A stretch of DNA of 56,336 nt from Campylobacterales bacterium (lineage in GTDB: Bacteria; Campylobacterota; Campylobacteria; Campylobacterales; Hydrogenimonadaceae): contig JALWMA010000138.1 of assembly GCA_027081015.1 (NCBI GenBank), positions 1 through 56,336 of the forward strand. The letters run 5' to 3'. Positions 27,517-36,502 of this stretch are shown piece after piece. The notes under the pieces were generated by a model. That model was not told where the DNA came from. It searched no databases and was given only the letters and a program-made list of their open reading frames with translations. Numbering within the stretch: position 1 is the stretch's first letter; each line of letters opens with the position of its first letter. Made by a program: the position numbers and the translations under genes.

Positions 27517-28162
27517 ATGTATCTATATACATCGGAGTCCGTTTCGGCCGGACATCCTGACAAGTGCGCCGATATCATCGCCGATACCATCGTCGACAGG
27601 CTGCTGCAGCTCGACCCTGCATCGAGGGTGGCGACGGAGGTTTTTATTAGCGGTAGAGATATAATAATATGGGTGAGGTAGAAACCTCCGCCCCGATAAG
27701 CGAAGGTTTCTACCGTCTCTGCGCGATGGACGCACTTTTTAAGGTCGGCTATCCCGAGAGGGAATTATGATAGGTTTCGCCACCGACGAAACACCGGCAC
27801 TCATGTCGGCCGCACTCTACTTAAGAGACACTCTCTACCGTTTCGCACTCGAAAACGACACCGAGTACGGTATCGATATAAAGACTCAGGTCACTGTCGA
27901 TTACAAAACGAAAGATCACTTCGACTCCAACCGCCCTGCGGTAATAAAAGAGATAGTGGCCGCGACCGATGTAGAGATATCCGAAAAGCTCGCCTCTCTT
28001 TTTCCACTTACACCCGGCTGGATAACGGAGAAGTTCGGACTCTACTGACCTTCTTCGAAGCGCTTTCTATATGCCTATGTAGCCGCACGGGGAGAGGTAG
28101 GATACGATGACTACCCGTGGGAAAAGCTCGACATGGTGGATCTGTTCAAAACTCTTGTCTGA
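27517..28162 (+). pseudogene. metK: Decayed S-adenosylmethionine synthetase gene
   Basis: The first 50 codons are clearly Met[21 protein letters not shown] is the N-terminal signature. The frame breaks after DIIIW at a TAG (27679). Later frames hold further MetK pieces: a CAMDALFKVGYPERE segment (27718-27767), then MIGFATDETPALM from 27767 to about 28045, and finally YPWEKLDMVDLFK ending at 28162. Compared with the roughly 380-400 residue enzyme, about 150 residues are missing in at least three deletions, including the GAGDQG region. No functional product is possible. Since SAM synthesis is essential, an intact metK or another type must exist elsewhere. The copy lies directly beside a repeat array. 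Confidence 0.88.
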
Positions 28163-28199
28163 AAGCCGCTCTGTTGCTATGCAGATTCCGTTCATAACC

Positions 28200-28217
28200 C
28201 GGCAGGCGCTCCTGCCG
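28200..28217. terminator. Stem-loop between the metK remnant and amrS
   Basis: A perfect 7-bp GC-rich stem (CGGCAGG/CCTGCCG) with a CGCT loop sits in the 105-base gap between two convergent units. Neither side has a T-run, so rho-independent function is uncertain. It might also be a worn remnant of the repeat family's hairpin 2. Confidence 0.35.
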
Positions 28218-28267
28218 CCCCAACTTCATTGCATCGGAAAGTTTCGCGACGGTACCACACCTTTCGC

Positions 28268-29293
28268 TCAACTCCAGACACCTTCGAGACGGTATCCGCA
28301 ATAGGGGCAGACGCCGTCGCTTTTCAAGCGGTTGGTTACATGCCGGCCGATGGTACCGCGCCGCTCTATGACCGGCTTGGTGCAGGATGGACAGTAGGTG
28401 GACTCATGCTCCTTGTCGTCGATGTTTCCGATATATACATATTTCAACCCCTCCTCCTTTCCGATCTCGTAAGCACGCCTCAAAGTCGCTGCAGGAGTCG
28501 GAGGAACGTCGGTCATCTTGTACATCGGATAAAACGCGCTTATATGCCACGGCATCGCGGGGTCGAGATCGGCCTGAAATCTGGCTATTCCTCTTATCTC
28601 TTCGTCGGAATCGTTGTGACCGGGAATGAGCAGCGTCGTCGTTTCGATCCATATCCCCTTTTTATGGGCATACTTTATCGTATCGAGCACAGGCTTTAGT
28701 CTCGCCCCGCAGATCTCTTTATAAAACGAATCGGTAAATCCTTTGATGTCAATATTCATACCGTCGAGGTACGGGGCCAGTGTCTCTATCGCTTTATGGG
28801 TCTCATAACCGCTGGTCACATAGATGTTTTTCAGACCGGATTCGTGCGCAAGTTTGGCCGTATCGAAAGTATATTCAAAGAAGACAACAGGCTCGTTGTA
28901 GGTGTAGGCTATCGATGCACACCCATACTCTTTGGCCATCTCAACGATCTGCTTCGGGGATAGATCACGGCCGAAAATCCTGTGCCCGTGCTCTTTTGGA
29001 TACTGTGAAATGTCGAAATTCTGGCAGAATTTACAGGAGAAGTTACATCCTACGGTGCCGAACGAGAACGATTTGGTTCCGGGTTGAAAGTGGAACATAG
29101 GCTTCTTCTCTACATGATCGACATTGACTGCGGCTGCAAGCCCGTATACCAGCAGCTTCAGCTCCCCGTTTTCGACCTTTCTGACCCCGCATACTCCATA
29201 CTCACCTTCACAAAGCCTGCATCTCTGACTGCAGGCTTCACAAAGAACTCTACCATCATCCAGTTTTTTGGACAGCCAGGCGGGTGCAGACAT
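28268..29293 (-). CDS. amrS: AmmeMemoRadiSam system radical SAM enzyme
   Basis: A 341-residue radical SAM protein with the cluster motif CNFSCKFC and, before it, an N-terminal Cys-rich segment (CEACSQRCRLCEGEYGVCG, about 19-37). After the core it has a C-terminal CPSC...CPYC zinc-type pair. This matches the AmrS/PflA-like family that usually occurs with Memo and AMMECR1 proteins. Neither is visible in this window, so the partner genes, if present, are elsewhere. The reaction is unknown. It follows the small methyltransferase gene by 61 bases at the end of the leftward rpmH-glmS run. Confidence 0.87.
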   Translation of the reverse strand: MSAPAWLSKKLDDGRVLCEACSQRCRLCEGEYGVCGVRKVENGELKLLVYGLAAAVNVDHVEKKPMFHFQPGTKSFSFGTVGCNFSCKFCQNFDISQYPKEHGHRIFGRDLSPKQIVEMAKEYGCASIAYTYNEPVVFFEYTFDTAKLAHESGLKNIYVTSGYETHKAIETLAPYLDGMNIDIKGFTDSFYKEICGARLKPVLDTIKYAHKKGIWIETTTLLIPGHNDSDEEIRGIARFQADLDPAMPWHISAFYPMYKMTDVPPTPAATLRRAYEIGKEEGLKYVYIGNIDDKEHESTYCPSCTKPVIERRGTIGRHVTNRLKSDGVCPYCGYRLEGVWS

Positions 29294-29354
29294 CTTTTTG
29301 CCCTCCTCTTTCTCGATAGCCCGAATGTGAAGATCGATGGGCCGATGTTATATT

Positions 29355-29840
29355 TTACCTCTTTTTTGAAAAAAGTCGGCTCAAGCACTCTTTTTTGAAA
29401 CATAACGGCGGAACTCTTTTGGCGTATTCGTCGTAAGAGGATCCGAATTTTCTCCTGCACTCCCGCTCTTCGAGCGTCAAGACCATAACGATTATAAATA
29501 CCATCTCAAGAGGGGCCAGTATGAGTATGAAAAAGGGGGAGCCTATCATAAGAGCCAGGGCCATTGGGACGAGTGTGAGCCCAAAGAGCATCGGATGGCG
29601 CATATGCGCGTAGATCCCTGTGGTCACAAGAGTGTCCGTTTCGAGCCTCGGCGTAGAAGAGCCCACTCTCCCCTTTTTTGCAAGCTCCCTCCCGCCCGCA
29701 GCAGCGGCACGAAAAGCCAAAAGCATCAAAAAGAGGCCAAAAGGCAGCGTAAGAATGTGGTATATCGGGTTGAAAAAGAGCTCTCTGAAATATTGAAGAT
29801 CGAAATAGATACTTGCGGCGGAGCCGCCGACAAGCAGCAC
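29355..29840 (-). CDS. Isoprenylcysteine carboxyl methyltransferase-family membrane protein
   Basis: About 161 residues with three to four membrane helices and the family motif TGIYAHMRHPMLFG followed by a C-terminal EERECRRKFGSSYDEYAKRVP segment, as in ICMT/PEMT-like methyltransferases. The substrate is unknown. The start is uncertain. A GTG at 29840 is the only common start codon, but it cuts into the first membrane helix. The same frame stays open back to the TAG that ends glmS, encoding a plausible helix (ASVVVRILIWCVLLVGG) without ATG, GTG or TTG. So a rare start or stop-codon readthrough from glmS is possible. Confidence 0.72.
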   Translation of the reverse strand: MLLVGGSAASIYFDLQYFRELFFNPIYHILTLPFGLFLMLLAFRAAAAGGRELAKKGRVGSSTPRLETDTLVTTGIYAHMRHPMLFGLTLVPMALALMIGSPFFILILAPLEMVFIIVMVLTLEERECRRKFGSSYDEYAKRVPPLCFKKECLSRLFSKKR

Positions 29841-29888
29841 ACACCAGATCAGAATCCTGACGACGACGGAGGCGGAGGTAGCGATACC

Positions 29889-31688
29889 CTACTCCACCGT
29901 CACGCTTTTTGCGAGGTTTCTGGGCATATCCACATCGTTTCCGAGGCGAACCGCGATCTCCATCGAAAGTAGCTGTTCGACGATCATCATTTCGAAAAAT
30001 TCGAGCATCGGATGTTTGTGCGGATGCGTAAGAATGAAGTCGTCGGCCAGATCGAACATCTCCGGCGATATCGAAAGTATCGTGGAATCCCTGGCGCTGA
30101 GCTCTTCGACATTGCTTTTGGTCTTGTCGTAAAGCAGGGTTTTGGGCATGAGCGCTATCGTAAATAGTTCCGCATCGGCAAGTGCTATCGGGCCGTGCTT
30201 CATCTCTCCCGCCGGGTACCCTTCCGCATGGAGGTAGCTGATCTCTTTCAGCTTCAATGCACCCTCGAGTGCGAGCGGATAGAAGATATCACGACCTATG
30301 AAGAAGAATCCGTGACCGTGCAGGTAGCGCTTGGAGAGGCGTTTGCACTTCTCGTGCACCTCGAGTGACTTCTGCAGCACTTTTGGAACGTAGCTCATGA
30401 ATCTCAGCTCGTCCTTTATCGCCTCACGCTCCATGCTTCGGCGCCTCTTGGCGAAATAGAGCGAAAGCATCCACAGCACCATCACCTGTGTGGCGAAAGC
30501 CTTCGTGCTGGCGACCCCCTTCTCTATGCCCGCGCGTGTAAGTATGGTCGCATCCGCCATCCTTACGATCGACGAGTTGTCGACATTGCATACTGCAAGT
30601 GTCTTGAGCCCGGCCTCTTTAGCCATCCTGAGCGCTTCGAGCGTATCCGCCGTCTCTCCGCTCTGGCTTATAACTATAAAGAGCGTATCGTCGGTCAGAA
30701 GGGGCTCTTTGTACCTGAATTCGCTCGCTATCTCCACATTCACCGGGATCTTGGAGAGCCTCTCGAAAAGGTAGCTCGCCGTCAGGGCCGCATGGTAGCT
30801 CGTCCCGCACGCGCATATCTTTATTCTCGTTATGCCGTCGACGAACTCGTCGTCTATCTCTTCGAAAACGATATCCTCATCGAGCACCCTGCCGATCATC
30901 GTATCGCTCATCACTTCGTACTGCTCGTAGATCTCCTTCTCCATAAAGAAGCGGAAGCCGCCCTTCTGCGCAGTCATCTTGTCGCCCTGCAGCGGAACGA
31001 AAGAGAGTGGCTCCGGCTCGGTATACAGAGTCTCGGAGGTTACGAAACCCACTGTACCGTCCTCCATATATGCCGCCTCGTCGGCTTCACCTATCAAGGG
31101 GGCGTCCGAAGAGGCGAAAAATATCTCTCCGCTGCCGCTTCTGCCTATTATCATAGGAGAGCCCTTTCTGGCGAAGAAGATCGTACCGGGAGCCTTCTGG
31201 GTTATCAGCAGAACTGCATACGCACCGTCGAGCTGATCTATGGTCGCCTTGAACGCCTCAAAGAGGTCATCGCGGCACTCGGCCTCGATCTCGAAGAGGT
31301 GCACGATCACTTCGGTATCCGTCTGGCTCAAAAAGGTTACACCCCTCTCTTCGAGCATCTCCTTTATCTCACGATAGTTCTCTATAATTCCGTTATGTAC
31401 CACATAACTGTACTCTCCCATATGCGGATGGGCGTTCAGCTCAGTGGGTTTGCCGTGAGTCGCCCAGCGCGTATGGCCTATGCCTATACCGGATCCGTTC
31501 GTGGCGAAATCTTTGGTCTTCTCTTCGAGATTGGAGAGCTTGCCGACCGCTTTGAAAGACTCTATGCGCCCGTCCAGCATCACGGCGATACCGGCGGAGT
31601 CGTACCCCCTGTATTCCAGTTCACGAAGCCCCTCTATCAGTCTGCTCTTGATCTCTCTCTTTCCGATATATCCGACAATCCCACACAT
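29889..31688 (-). CDS. glmS: Glutamine-fructose-6-phosphate aminotransferase (isomerizing)
   Basis: A 599-residue GlmS. After Met removal Cys2 is the glutaminase nucleophile in MCGIVGYIGKR. The Ntn glutaminase domain (GHTRWATHGKPTELNAHPH) is followed by two SIS sugar-isomerase domains and the conserved C-terminal NLAKSVTVE. It makes glucosamine 6-phosphate for peptidoglycan and LPS. I chose the ATG at 31688 rather than one eight codons upstream because the Cys must follow the start and AGGAG sits close before it. It lies eight bases downstream of mnmE. No glmS ribozyme was recognised. Confidence 0.96.
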   Translation of the reverse strand: MCGIVGYIGKREIKSRLIEGLRELEYRGYDSAGIAVMLDGRIESFKAVGKLSNLEEKTKDFATNGSGIGIGHTRWATHGKPTELNAHPHMGEYSYVVHNGIIENYREIKEMLEERGVTFLSQTDTEVIVHLFEIEAECRDDLFEAFKATIDQLDGAYAVLLITQKAPGTIFFARKGSPMIIGRSGSGEIFFASSDAPLIGEADEAAYMEDGTVGFVTSETLYTEPEPLSFVPLQGDKMTAQKGGFRFFMEKEIYEQYEVMSDTMIGRVLDEDIVFEEIDDEFVDGITRIKICACGTSYHAALTASYLFERLSKIPVNVEIASEFRYKEPLLTDDTLFIVISQSGETADTLEALRMAKEAGLKTLAVCNVDNSSIVRMADATILTRAGIEKGVASTKAFATQVMVLWMLSLYFAKRRRSMEREAIKDELRFMSYVPKVLQKSLEVHEKCKRLSKRYLHGHGFFFIGRDIFYPLALEGALKLKEISYLHAEGYPAGEMKHGPIALADAELFTIALMPKTLLYDKTKSNVEELSARDSTILSISPEMFDLADDFILTHPHKHPMLEFFEMMIVEQLLSMEIAVRLGNDVDMPRNLAKSVTVE

Positions 31689-31696
31689 AAAATCTC

Positions 31697-33040
31697 CTAT
31701 TTTCCCAGACAAAACTCACCGAACATTTTATCCATAATATCATTAAAATCGACTGGTTTGGATATGGAGCTTATAGCCGTTATCGCTTCGGTCAGGTAAA
31801 AAGAGAAAATCTCGAGCTCTCCGTTCAAGAGAGGCTCTTTGGCGCTCTTTACGGCATCTTTCGTACGTTTCAGCGCCTCTATTTGGCGCGCGGAAACAAG
31901 CAGTAGTTCGTCTCCCTGAGCCATTTTCGAGAGCCTCTCCCCGAGAGCCTTCAAAATCAGCTCCGCCCTCTTCTCCTTATCTAATCGAAGCGGAGAGAAT
32001 CTCTCCAGCTTCGAAATATCGAGCTTTTGAGGGAGGTCGCTCTTGCTCAGGGCCGTAATGATCTCTTTTTCCTCTTCGTACCGCTCCAGAAGTGAAAGTA
32101 TCCGCTCATCCTCCTCGTCCCAAGGCTCACTCGAGTCGAAAAGCGCGATTACGATCTCGCTCTGCTCTACAGCCGCAACGGAGCGCTCTATGCCGATCTT
32201 TTCTATGGTATCCGCGGAGTGGCGTATGCCGGCGGTGTCGACTATGCGTACGAGGTGGCTGCCTACCCTGATCTGCTCTTCGATCGTATCTCGCGTGGTA
32301 CCCGCTATGGAGCTCACGATCGCCCGCTCGTAGTTTAGTATCGCATTGAGCAGAGAGCTCTTGCCTACATTCGGCTTTCCCACTATGGCGACCTTGAAAC
32401 CCTCTATCAAACCTCTGCGTCTTTCGCTCGAAGAGACTATTCTGTCCATTCTCCGCTCGAGCTCTTCAAGCTGGTGCAATATGTTGTCCACAAGATCTTC
32501 CGGCAGATCCTCTTCGGCGTAGTCTATGGTCACTTCCGCAAACGCGACCGCACGCAGGAGCCTCTCTCTCGCATCTTCCACGAACTCTCTCAGCTCGCCC
32601 TTCATCTGCCGCGCAAGAATCTTGGCCGCATCCGCGCTTTTGGCCTCTATCAGCTTGGCTATCGCTTCTGCTTCGGTCAGGTCTATTCTGCCGCCGATAA
32701 ACGCACGCTTCGTAAACTCTCCGGGCTCAGCCGGCCGCGCACCCGCCTCGAATACCGCATCGAGAATCTTTTCGGCAACGACCGTACCGCCGTGACACTG
32801 AAACTCGACGACATCTTCAGTCGTGAAACTGCGGGGAGCTTTGAAGTAGATGACAATCGCTTCGTCGATGATTTCGCCATCTTTGTCGTAGAGATCGGCA
32901 AGTGTGGCGTATCTGGGGGTAAAGGAGGATCTTTTCGTCAACTTTTTCGCTATATCGAGTGCTCTATCTCCGCTGACACGTACAATCGCTACCGAACCTA
33001 TCCCGCCGGCGGTAGCGACGGCGGCTATCGTATCATTCAC
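31697..33040 (-). CDS. mnmE: tRNA-modification GTPase MnmE
   Basis: A 447-residue protein with the N-terminal tetrahydrofolate-binding domain (MNDTIAAVATAGGIGSVAIV), a helical domain, and an inserted G domain: G1 GKPNVGKS, G2 TTRD, G3 DTAG, G4 replaced by SKSD. The C-terminal CLGK corresponds to the family's CIGK. With MnmG it installs the cmnm5 group on U34 of several tRNAs. The start is a GTG overlapping the jag stop (GTGA). mnmE after yidC-jag is the ancestral order in the phylum. Confidence 0.95.
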   Translation of the reverse strand: MNDTIAAVATAGGIGSVAIVRVSGDRALDIAKKLTKRSSFTPRYATLADLYDKDGEIIDEAIVIYFKAPRSFTTEDVVEFQCHGGTVVAEKILDAVFEAGARPAEPGEFTKRAFIGGRIDLTEAEAIAKLIEAKSADAAKILARQMKGELREFVEDARERLLRAVAFAEVTIDYAEEDLPEDLVDNILHQLEELERRMDRIVSSSERRRGLIEGFKVAIVGKPNVGKSSLLNAILNYERAIVSSIAGTTRDTIEEQIRVGSHLVRIVDTAGIRHSADTIEKIGIERSVAAVEQSEIVIALFDSSEPWDEEDERILSLLERYEEEKEIITALSKSDLPQKLDISKLERFSPLRLDKEKRAELILKALGERLSKMAQGDELLLVSARQIEALKRTKDAVKSAKEPLLNGELEIFSFYLTEAITAISSISKPVDFNDIMDKMFGEFCLGK

Positions 33041-33945
33041 CTTCTCTCCATGAATTCGTTGACGATAACGTAGCGTCCCCCCTCTTTGTTTGTGCGTACC
33101 GCGACATACTTTTGCGGGTATCTCTCTCTAAGCTTCTGAAGCGCGATCTGCACGAGGATACCGTCGAGCACCTTGGTCTGAGCGCGCCCTTCGGACTCTA
33201 TCCGCTCTATGACGGGCTGTAGGTAGCTCTCCATCATAGCCTCCTGGTTCTGTAGAAACTCTGCGATTTCGAGCCTTATTTTGTATCCGTACCTGCCGTG
33301 TATCCAGTTGTAGAGAAGATATGCCATCGCTTTGTAGCGGTACCCCTCTTTCCCTATCAAAAGAGCGGCATCCTCGCCCTTGAATTCTATCTGAAGTGTC
33401 TCGTCATCGAGGGCAAAAACCCGTATCGGCTCTATCTTGAAGCAGGCGGAAGAGAATAGCCTGTTTATCTCACTCTCGACCTCTGAAACGACAGAGTGTA
33501 TATCGATCGTATCGTCGTAGAAGTTGTCGAAAATATCTTTGTTAGAGTAGCTTTTGCGCTCTCTGTTCTCCTCTTTCAAAGCACTACCGGATGCCGGCTC
33601 CTCCGGCCGCGCCTCTACTCTTCTCTCTTCGCTCGCGGACTGCTCGGCTTTCCGGGGCTTCGGCTCGCCCCTGCCCTCTCTTTTGTCCTCCTGCCTCTTT
33701 TTTGGCGCTTTCCGTTTTTTAGCCTCTGCGGTCTCTTTTGTGCCGCTCCCGCTCCCAACCTCTTTTTGTACCTCTAAACCCGATTTGCGCAGTGCGACAA
33801 TAACGGCATTTTTGCGTCCGAAACCCAAAAATCCCCTGGAAGGGTTCTGGACAACCTGTATATCCAGTTCGGTCACGGAGCATGAAAACTCTTTGGCCGC
33901 GGCCGCATAGGCCTCTTCCAGTGTCCGGGCTTCGAACTTTTTCAT
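33037..33945 (-). CDS. jag: Jag/KhpB-like RNA-binding protein
   Basis: A 302-residue protein with a Jag-N domain (1-55: MKKFEARTLEEAY ... GFLGFGRKNAVIV), a long Lys/Glu/Pro/Ala-rich disordered linker (about 60-140), and a KH domain with the motif LIGKEGYRYKAMAYLLY. The terminal R3H domain ends IVNEFMERR. Such proteins bind RNA, often with a KH partner, and are linked to cell division and envelope synthesis in other bacteria. The ATG at 33945 shares one base with the yidC stop (TAATG), so the much longer in-frame extension through yidC is not real. Confidence 0.9.
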   Translation of the reverse strand: MKKFEARTLEEAYAAAAKEFSCSVTELDIQVVQNPSRGFLGFGRKNAVIVALRKSGLEVQKEVGSGSGTKETAEAKKRKAPKKRQEDKREGRGEPKPRKAEQSASEERRVEARPEEPASGSALKEENRERKSYSNKDIFDNFYDDTIDIHSVVSEVESEINRLFSSACFKIEPIRVFALDDETLQIEFKGEDAALLIGKEGYRYKAMAYLLYNWIHGRYGYKIRLEIAEFLQNQEAMMESYLQPVIERIESEGRAQTKVLDGILVQIALQKLRERYPQKYVAVRTNKEGGRYVIVNEFMERR

Positions 33946-35537
33946 TATTCGGCCTTTTTGTTCTTTTCGAGCATCTTGTTGATCAGCAGCTGCTGGGCGA
34001 TCGAGAAGATGTTGTTTGTAAGCCAGTAAAGAACCAGTCCCGCCGGGAAAGTGACGAAGAAGAATGTAAAGATAACCGGCAGCCATTTGAATATCTTCTC
34101 CTGCATCGGGTCGGTGAAGTTGTTCGGAGTCACCATCTGGTGAGCCCACATCGAAGCACCCATCAGTATAGGCAGTACATAGTAGGGGTCCATCACCGAA
34201 AGGTCGTCGATCCACAATATCCACTCGGCGCCTTTGAGCTCTATCGCGTTGAGCAGAACCCGGTATATCGCGAAAAAGACCGGTATCTGCAGCAGCATAG
34301 GCAGACATCCGCCCAGAGGATTGGCCTTGTGCTTCTTGTACAGCTCCATCATGTGGGCGTTCATCTTCTGCGGATCGCCCTTGTATTTGGCCTGAATCTC
34401 CTTGATCTTGGGGGCAAGCTCCTTCAGCTTGTACATAGAGACCATACCCTTGTACGTCAAGGGGTATAGGATGATACGGATCAGGAATGTAAGGGCTACG
34501 ATCGTCCAGCCCCAGTTGGGGATATAACCGTGAAGCCATAACAGCACCTTGAACATCGGTGCGGCTATGAACGTGAACCATCCGAACTCTATGATCTTTG
34601 TAAGTTCGGGATGGATGGCTTGGAGTATCTTGTGCTCTTTGGGCCCGATGTAGCCGTGTATCACCCTTCCGCTCTCGCCGTTGATGAAAAGAACGGGATT
34701 CTCTTCGGCATCTTTGTTCACCACGACATTCAGACCTTTGTCGAAGTCGTAAAAGGCCGTAGCGTAGTAGCGGTCAAACGCCACAGCTATGCGCGCCTTC
34801 CGGAACGCCTCCGTACCTTTGGCGTCTCCGTCTTCGATAATCGTGAGCGTTCCGTCAGCCTCTTCTACCATCGCACCGTGAACGGTATAGCCGTCCACTC
34901 TGAGGTCCGGCCTCACACCGGGTGAGATATAAAAAGGTCTCGGTTCGCTGAGCCTGACCGTAGCCTCATAGTGGTGATCCGGAAATATATCGATCTCTTT
35001 TTCGACTATAAAACCGTCGAGATCCTGCCTGAACGTAAGCCTCTTTTTAGAGCCGTTCAACTCTACCGAAGAGACCGATACCGTATACGGCGTTTTGAAG
35101 GCGAGTTCGTTCAGTGCCGGGTCGCTGAAACGAATCTCGAGAGGCTTCGGTATTTTGGGAGTGTTGAAGAGTTTGAGCTCCTCACCCTCTTCGTCCCTGT
35201 ACTGCCTGTCTTTCAGGTAGACCTGGCTTATGCGTCCGAGAGCATCGAACTCCATTGTCATGTTCGACGTCTCTACGGTCGCAATGACCCTCTCCAGGCC
35301 GCCTTCACTTACCGGGGCGGCCTCCCTTTTTTCAATATGCTGCGAAGCGTCGGCCGCAGGTGCGGCAGGTGCCGCGGTGGAGGGTGTGCTGCTCACTGCA
35401 TCACGACCCGTCACCTGTGTACTGCTGTTGGCGTCAAAGGTGCGGGGAGACACTTTCGGCATAAAGAGGTAGTCGTAACCTATAAAGACGATGAGGGAGA
35501 GTACAGTCGCTACGATGACCCTCATCTGTGTACTCAT
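33945..35537 (-). CDS. yidC: Membrane protein insertase YidC
   Basis: A 530-residue Gram-negative-type YidC with an N-terminal membrane helix (about 6-27), a large periplasmic beta-sandwich domain (about 70-310) and a C-terminal five-helix insertase core with PMFKVLLWLHGYIPNWGW, the KHKANPLGGCLPML motif and a final TNNIFSIAQQLLI helix. It inserts and folds inner-membrane proteins alone or with Sec. I chose the start MSTQMRVIVATV, eight bases after yidD ends. An upstream in-frame ATG would overlap yidD by 43 bases and add a non-homologous tail. Confidence 0.94.
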   Translation of the reverse strand: MSTQMRVIVATVLSLIVFIGYDYLFMPKVSPRTFDANSSTQVTGRDAVSSTPSTAAPAAPAADASQHIEKREAAPVSEGGLERVIATVETSNMTMEFDALGRISQVYLKDRQYRDEEGEELKLFNTPKIPKPLEIRFSDPALNELAFKTPYTVSVSSVELNGSKKRLTFRQDLDGFIVEKEIDIFPDHHYEATVRLSEPRPFYISPGVRPDLRVDGYTVHGAMVEEADGTLTIIEDGDAKGTEAFRKARIAVAFDRYYATAFYDFDKGLNVVVNKDAEENPVLFINGESGRVIHGYIGPKEHKILQAIHPELTKIIEFGWFTFIAAPMFKVLLWLHGYIPNWGWTIVALTFLIRIILYPLTYKGMVSMYKLKELAPKIKEIQAKYKGDPQKMNAHMMELYKKHKANPLGGCLPMLLQIPVFFAIYRVLLNAIELKGAEWILWIDDLSVMDPYYVLPILMGASMWAHQMVTPNNFTDPMQEKIFKWLPVIFTFFFVTFPAGLVLYWLTNNIFSIAQQLLINKMLEKNKKAE

Positions 35538-35545
35538 ATTGTCTA

Positions 35546-35890
35546 TCACGAACGGCCTTTCGAAAAGATATTTTTTATAACGTTCCATCTCTTTTTGCGA
35601 CTATCCGGCACATACCAGTATCTTACGGTACATGGACGGTCACAAAACCTTGCGTCTTTGGATGGATTGGCTGAGATCTTGGGGTAGTCGATCCCGCCGA
35701 CGAAGAGCTGGTTGCAGCGAAGAATCCTGAGAATCGACATAAAGAGTGCTTTGAAAAGGTTGGGGTTCGTTTCGAGCTGCCACTTGGCATACTCTGAACA
35801 GGTCGGGTAGTAGCGGCAGCTTCCGTAACCCAATAGCGTAAAGAATCTCTGGTAGACCTTCAAAAAACCCGATAATACGCTTCTGATCAT
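35546..35890 (-). CDS. yidD: Membrane protein insertion efficiency factor YidD
   Basis: A 114-residue small protein with the YidD signature YQRFFTLLGYGSCRYYPTCS (positions about 15-34), in which the three Cys region and the amphipathic N-terminal helix are conserved. It helps YidC-dependent insertion. It overlaps the rnpA stop by four bases and is directly followed by yidC, the standard arrangement. The C-terminal 40 residues are more basic than usual. Confidence 0.92.
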   Translation of the reverse strand: MIRSVLSGFLKVYQRFFTLLGYGSCRYYPTCSEYAKWQLETNPNLFKALFMSILRILRCNQLFVGGIDYPKISANPSKDARFCDRPCTVRYWYVPDSRKKRWNVIKNIFSKGRS

Positions 35891-36222
35891 TTCGTTTGCC
35901 CAATTTTCAATCGTTTTACAGCCCGCCTGAAGGCCTTTTCGAGTTCACCGAACGGAACTTCGAGAACCGGCTGTTTAGCCACCAGCACGTAGTCGCCCTC
36001 GGCCAGCATCGGAGCCATCTTTATAAAAAGTGCCCGGAGCCTCCTTTTGGCCCTGGCCCTTTTGACGGCGTTGCCGATCTTTTTACTGGCCACGAAACCG
36101 ACCCTGCAGCCACCCCTGCGCGGTACCGCAAAGAGTACAAAAGCGGGGTCGTGCCAGCGCTTGCCGGCCTTGTAGACCCTGTCGAAATCGGCGGTACGCT
36201 TGAGGGATTCGAAGTGTATCAG
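35887..36222 (-). CDS. rnpA: Ribonuclease P protein component with a non-standard start codon
   Basis: The protein is clearly RnpA: an N-terminal [17 protein letters not shown] segment, the [23 protein letters not shown] motif (about 40-60) and a C-terminal helix. It binds RNase P RNA and assists 5' maturation of tRNAs. Between the in-frame upstream stop (TAA) and the conserved region there is no ATG, GTG or TTG. CTG at 36222, overlapping the rpmH stop as CTGA, gives a normal 111-residue length. ATT three codons earlier and ATA one codon later are alternatives. The first GTG is 43 codons in and would remove the essential N-terminus. Confidence 0.88.
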   Translation of the reverse strand: MIHFESLKRTADFDRVYKAGKRWHDPAFVLFAVPRRGGCRVGFVASKKIGNAVKRARAKRRLRALFIKMAPMLAEGDYVLVAKQPVLEVPFGELEKAFRRAVKRLKIGQTK

Positions 36223-36353
36223 ACCGCCAATCGCTTACGGCCTTTTGCACGGCGTGCATTGATTATTTTGCGTCCGTTTTTCGTCTTCATTCGGGTACGG
36301 AAACCGTGTGTCCTCTTGCGTGGAGTGTTATGCGGTTGATAGGTTCGTTTCAT
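36219..36353 (-). CDS. rpmH: 50S ribosomal protein L34
   Basis: A 44-residue basic protein with the family signature [20 protein letters not shown] and the terminal GRKRLAV. It is a structural protein of the large ribosomal subunit. AAGGA lies seven bases before the ATG. It heads the conserved run rpmH-rnpA-yidD-yidC-jag-mnmE, which is the order recalled for Helicobacter. AT-rich DNA just upstream (36380-36410) probably carries the promoter. Confidence 0.97.
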   Translation of the reverse strand: MKRTYQPHNTPRKRTHGFRTRMKTKNGRKIINARRAKGRKRLAV

Positions 36354-36502
36354 CTATCTGTCCTTATGGTTTTGGATTTAAGCCTGATATTTTAATTAAA
36401 TTTCGCTTAACGGCAGTTTAGGGTTGCCTCGTAGGGTAGAGCCGTGGCGGTCGAAAAGAGCCCCTGTCGAACTGAGTTTACCCGATCGAAATGAAACGAA
36501 AA

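Noticed and set aside
28185-28240. Another copy of the structured repeat
   Set aside because: Only the GC-rich hairpin and a vague GCATCGGAAAG-TTTCG echo are shared; the match is too weak to count.
29889-31688. glmS ribozyme in the leader
   Set aside because: Only eight bases separate glmS from mnmE, so there is no leader to hold it.
33946-34581. N-terminal extension of Jag through the yidC region
   Set aside because: The extension lies in the wrong frame over yidC, has no similarity to Jag, and a well-placed ATG overlaps the yidC stop.
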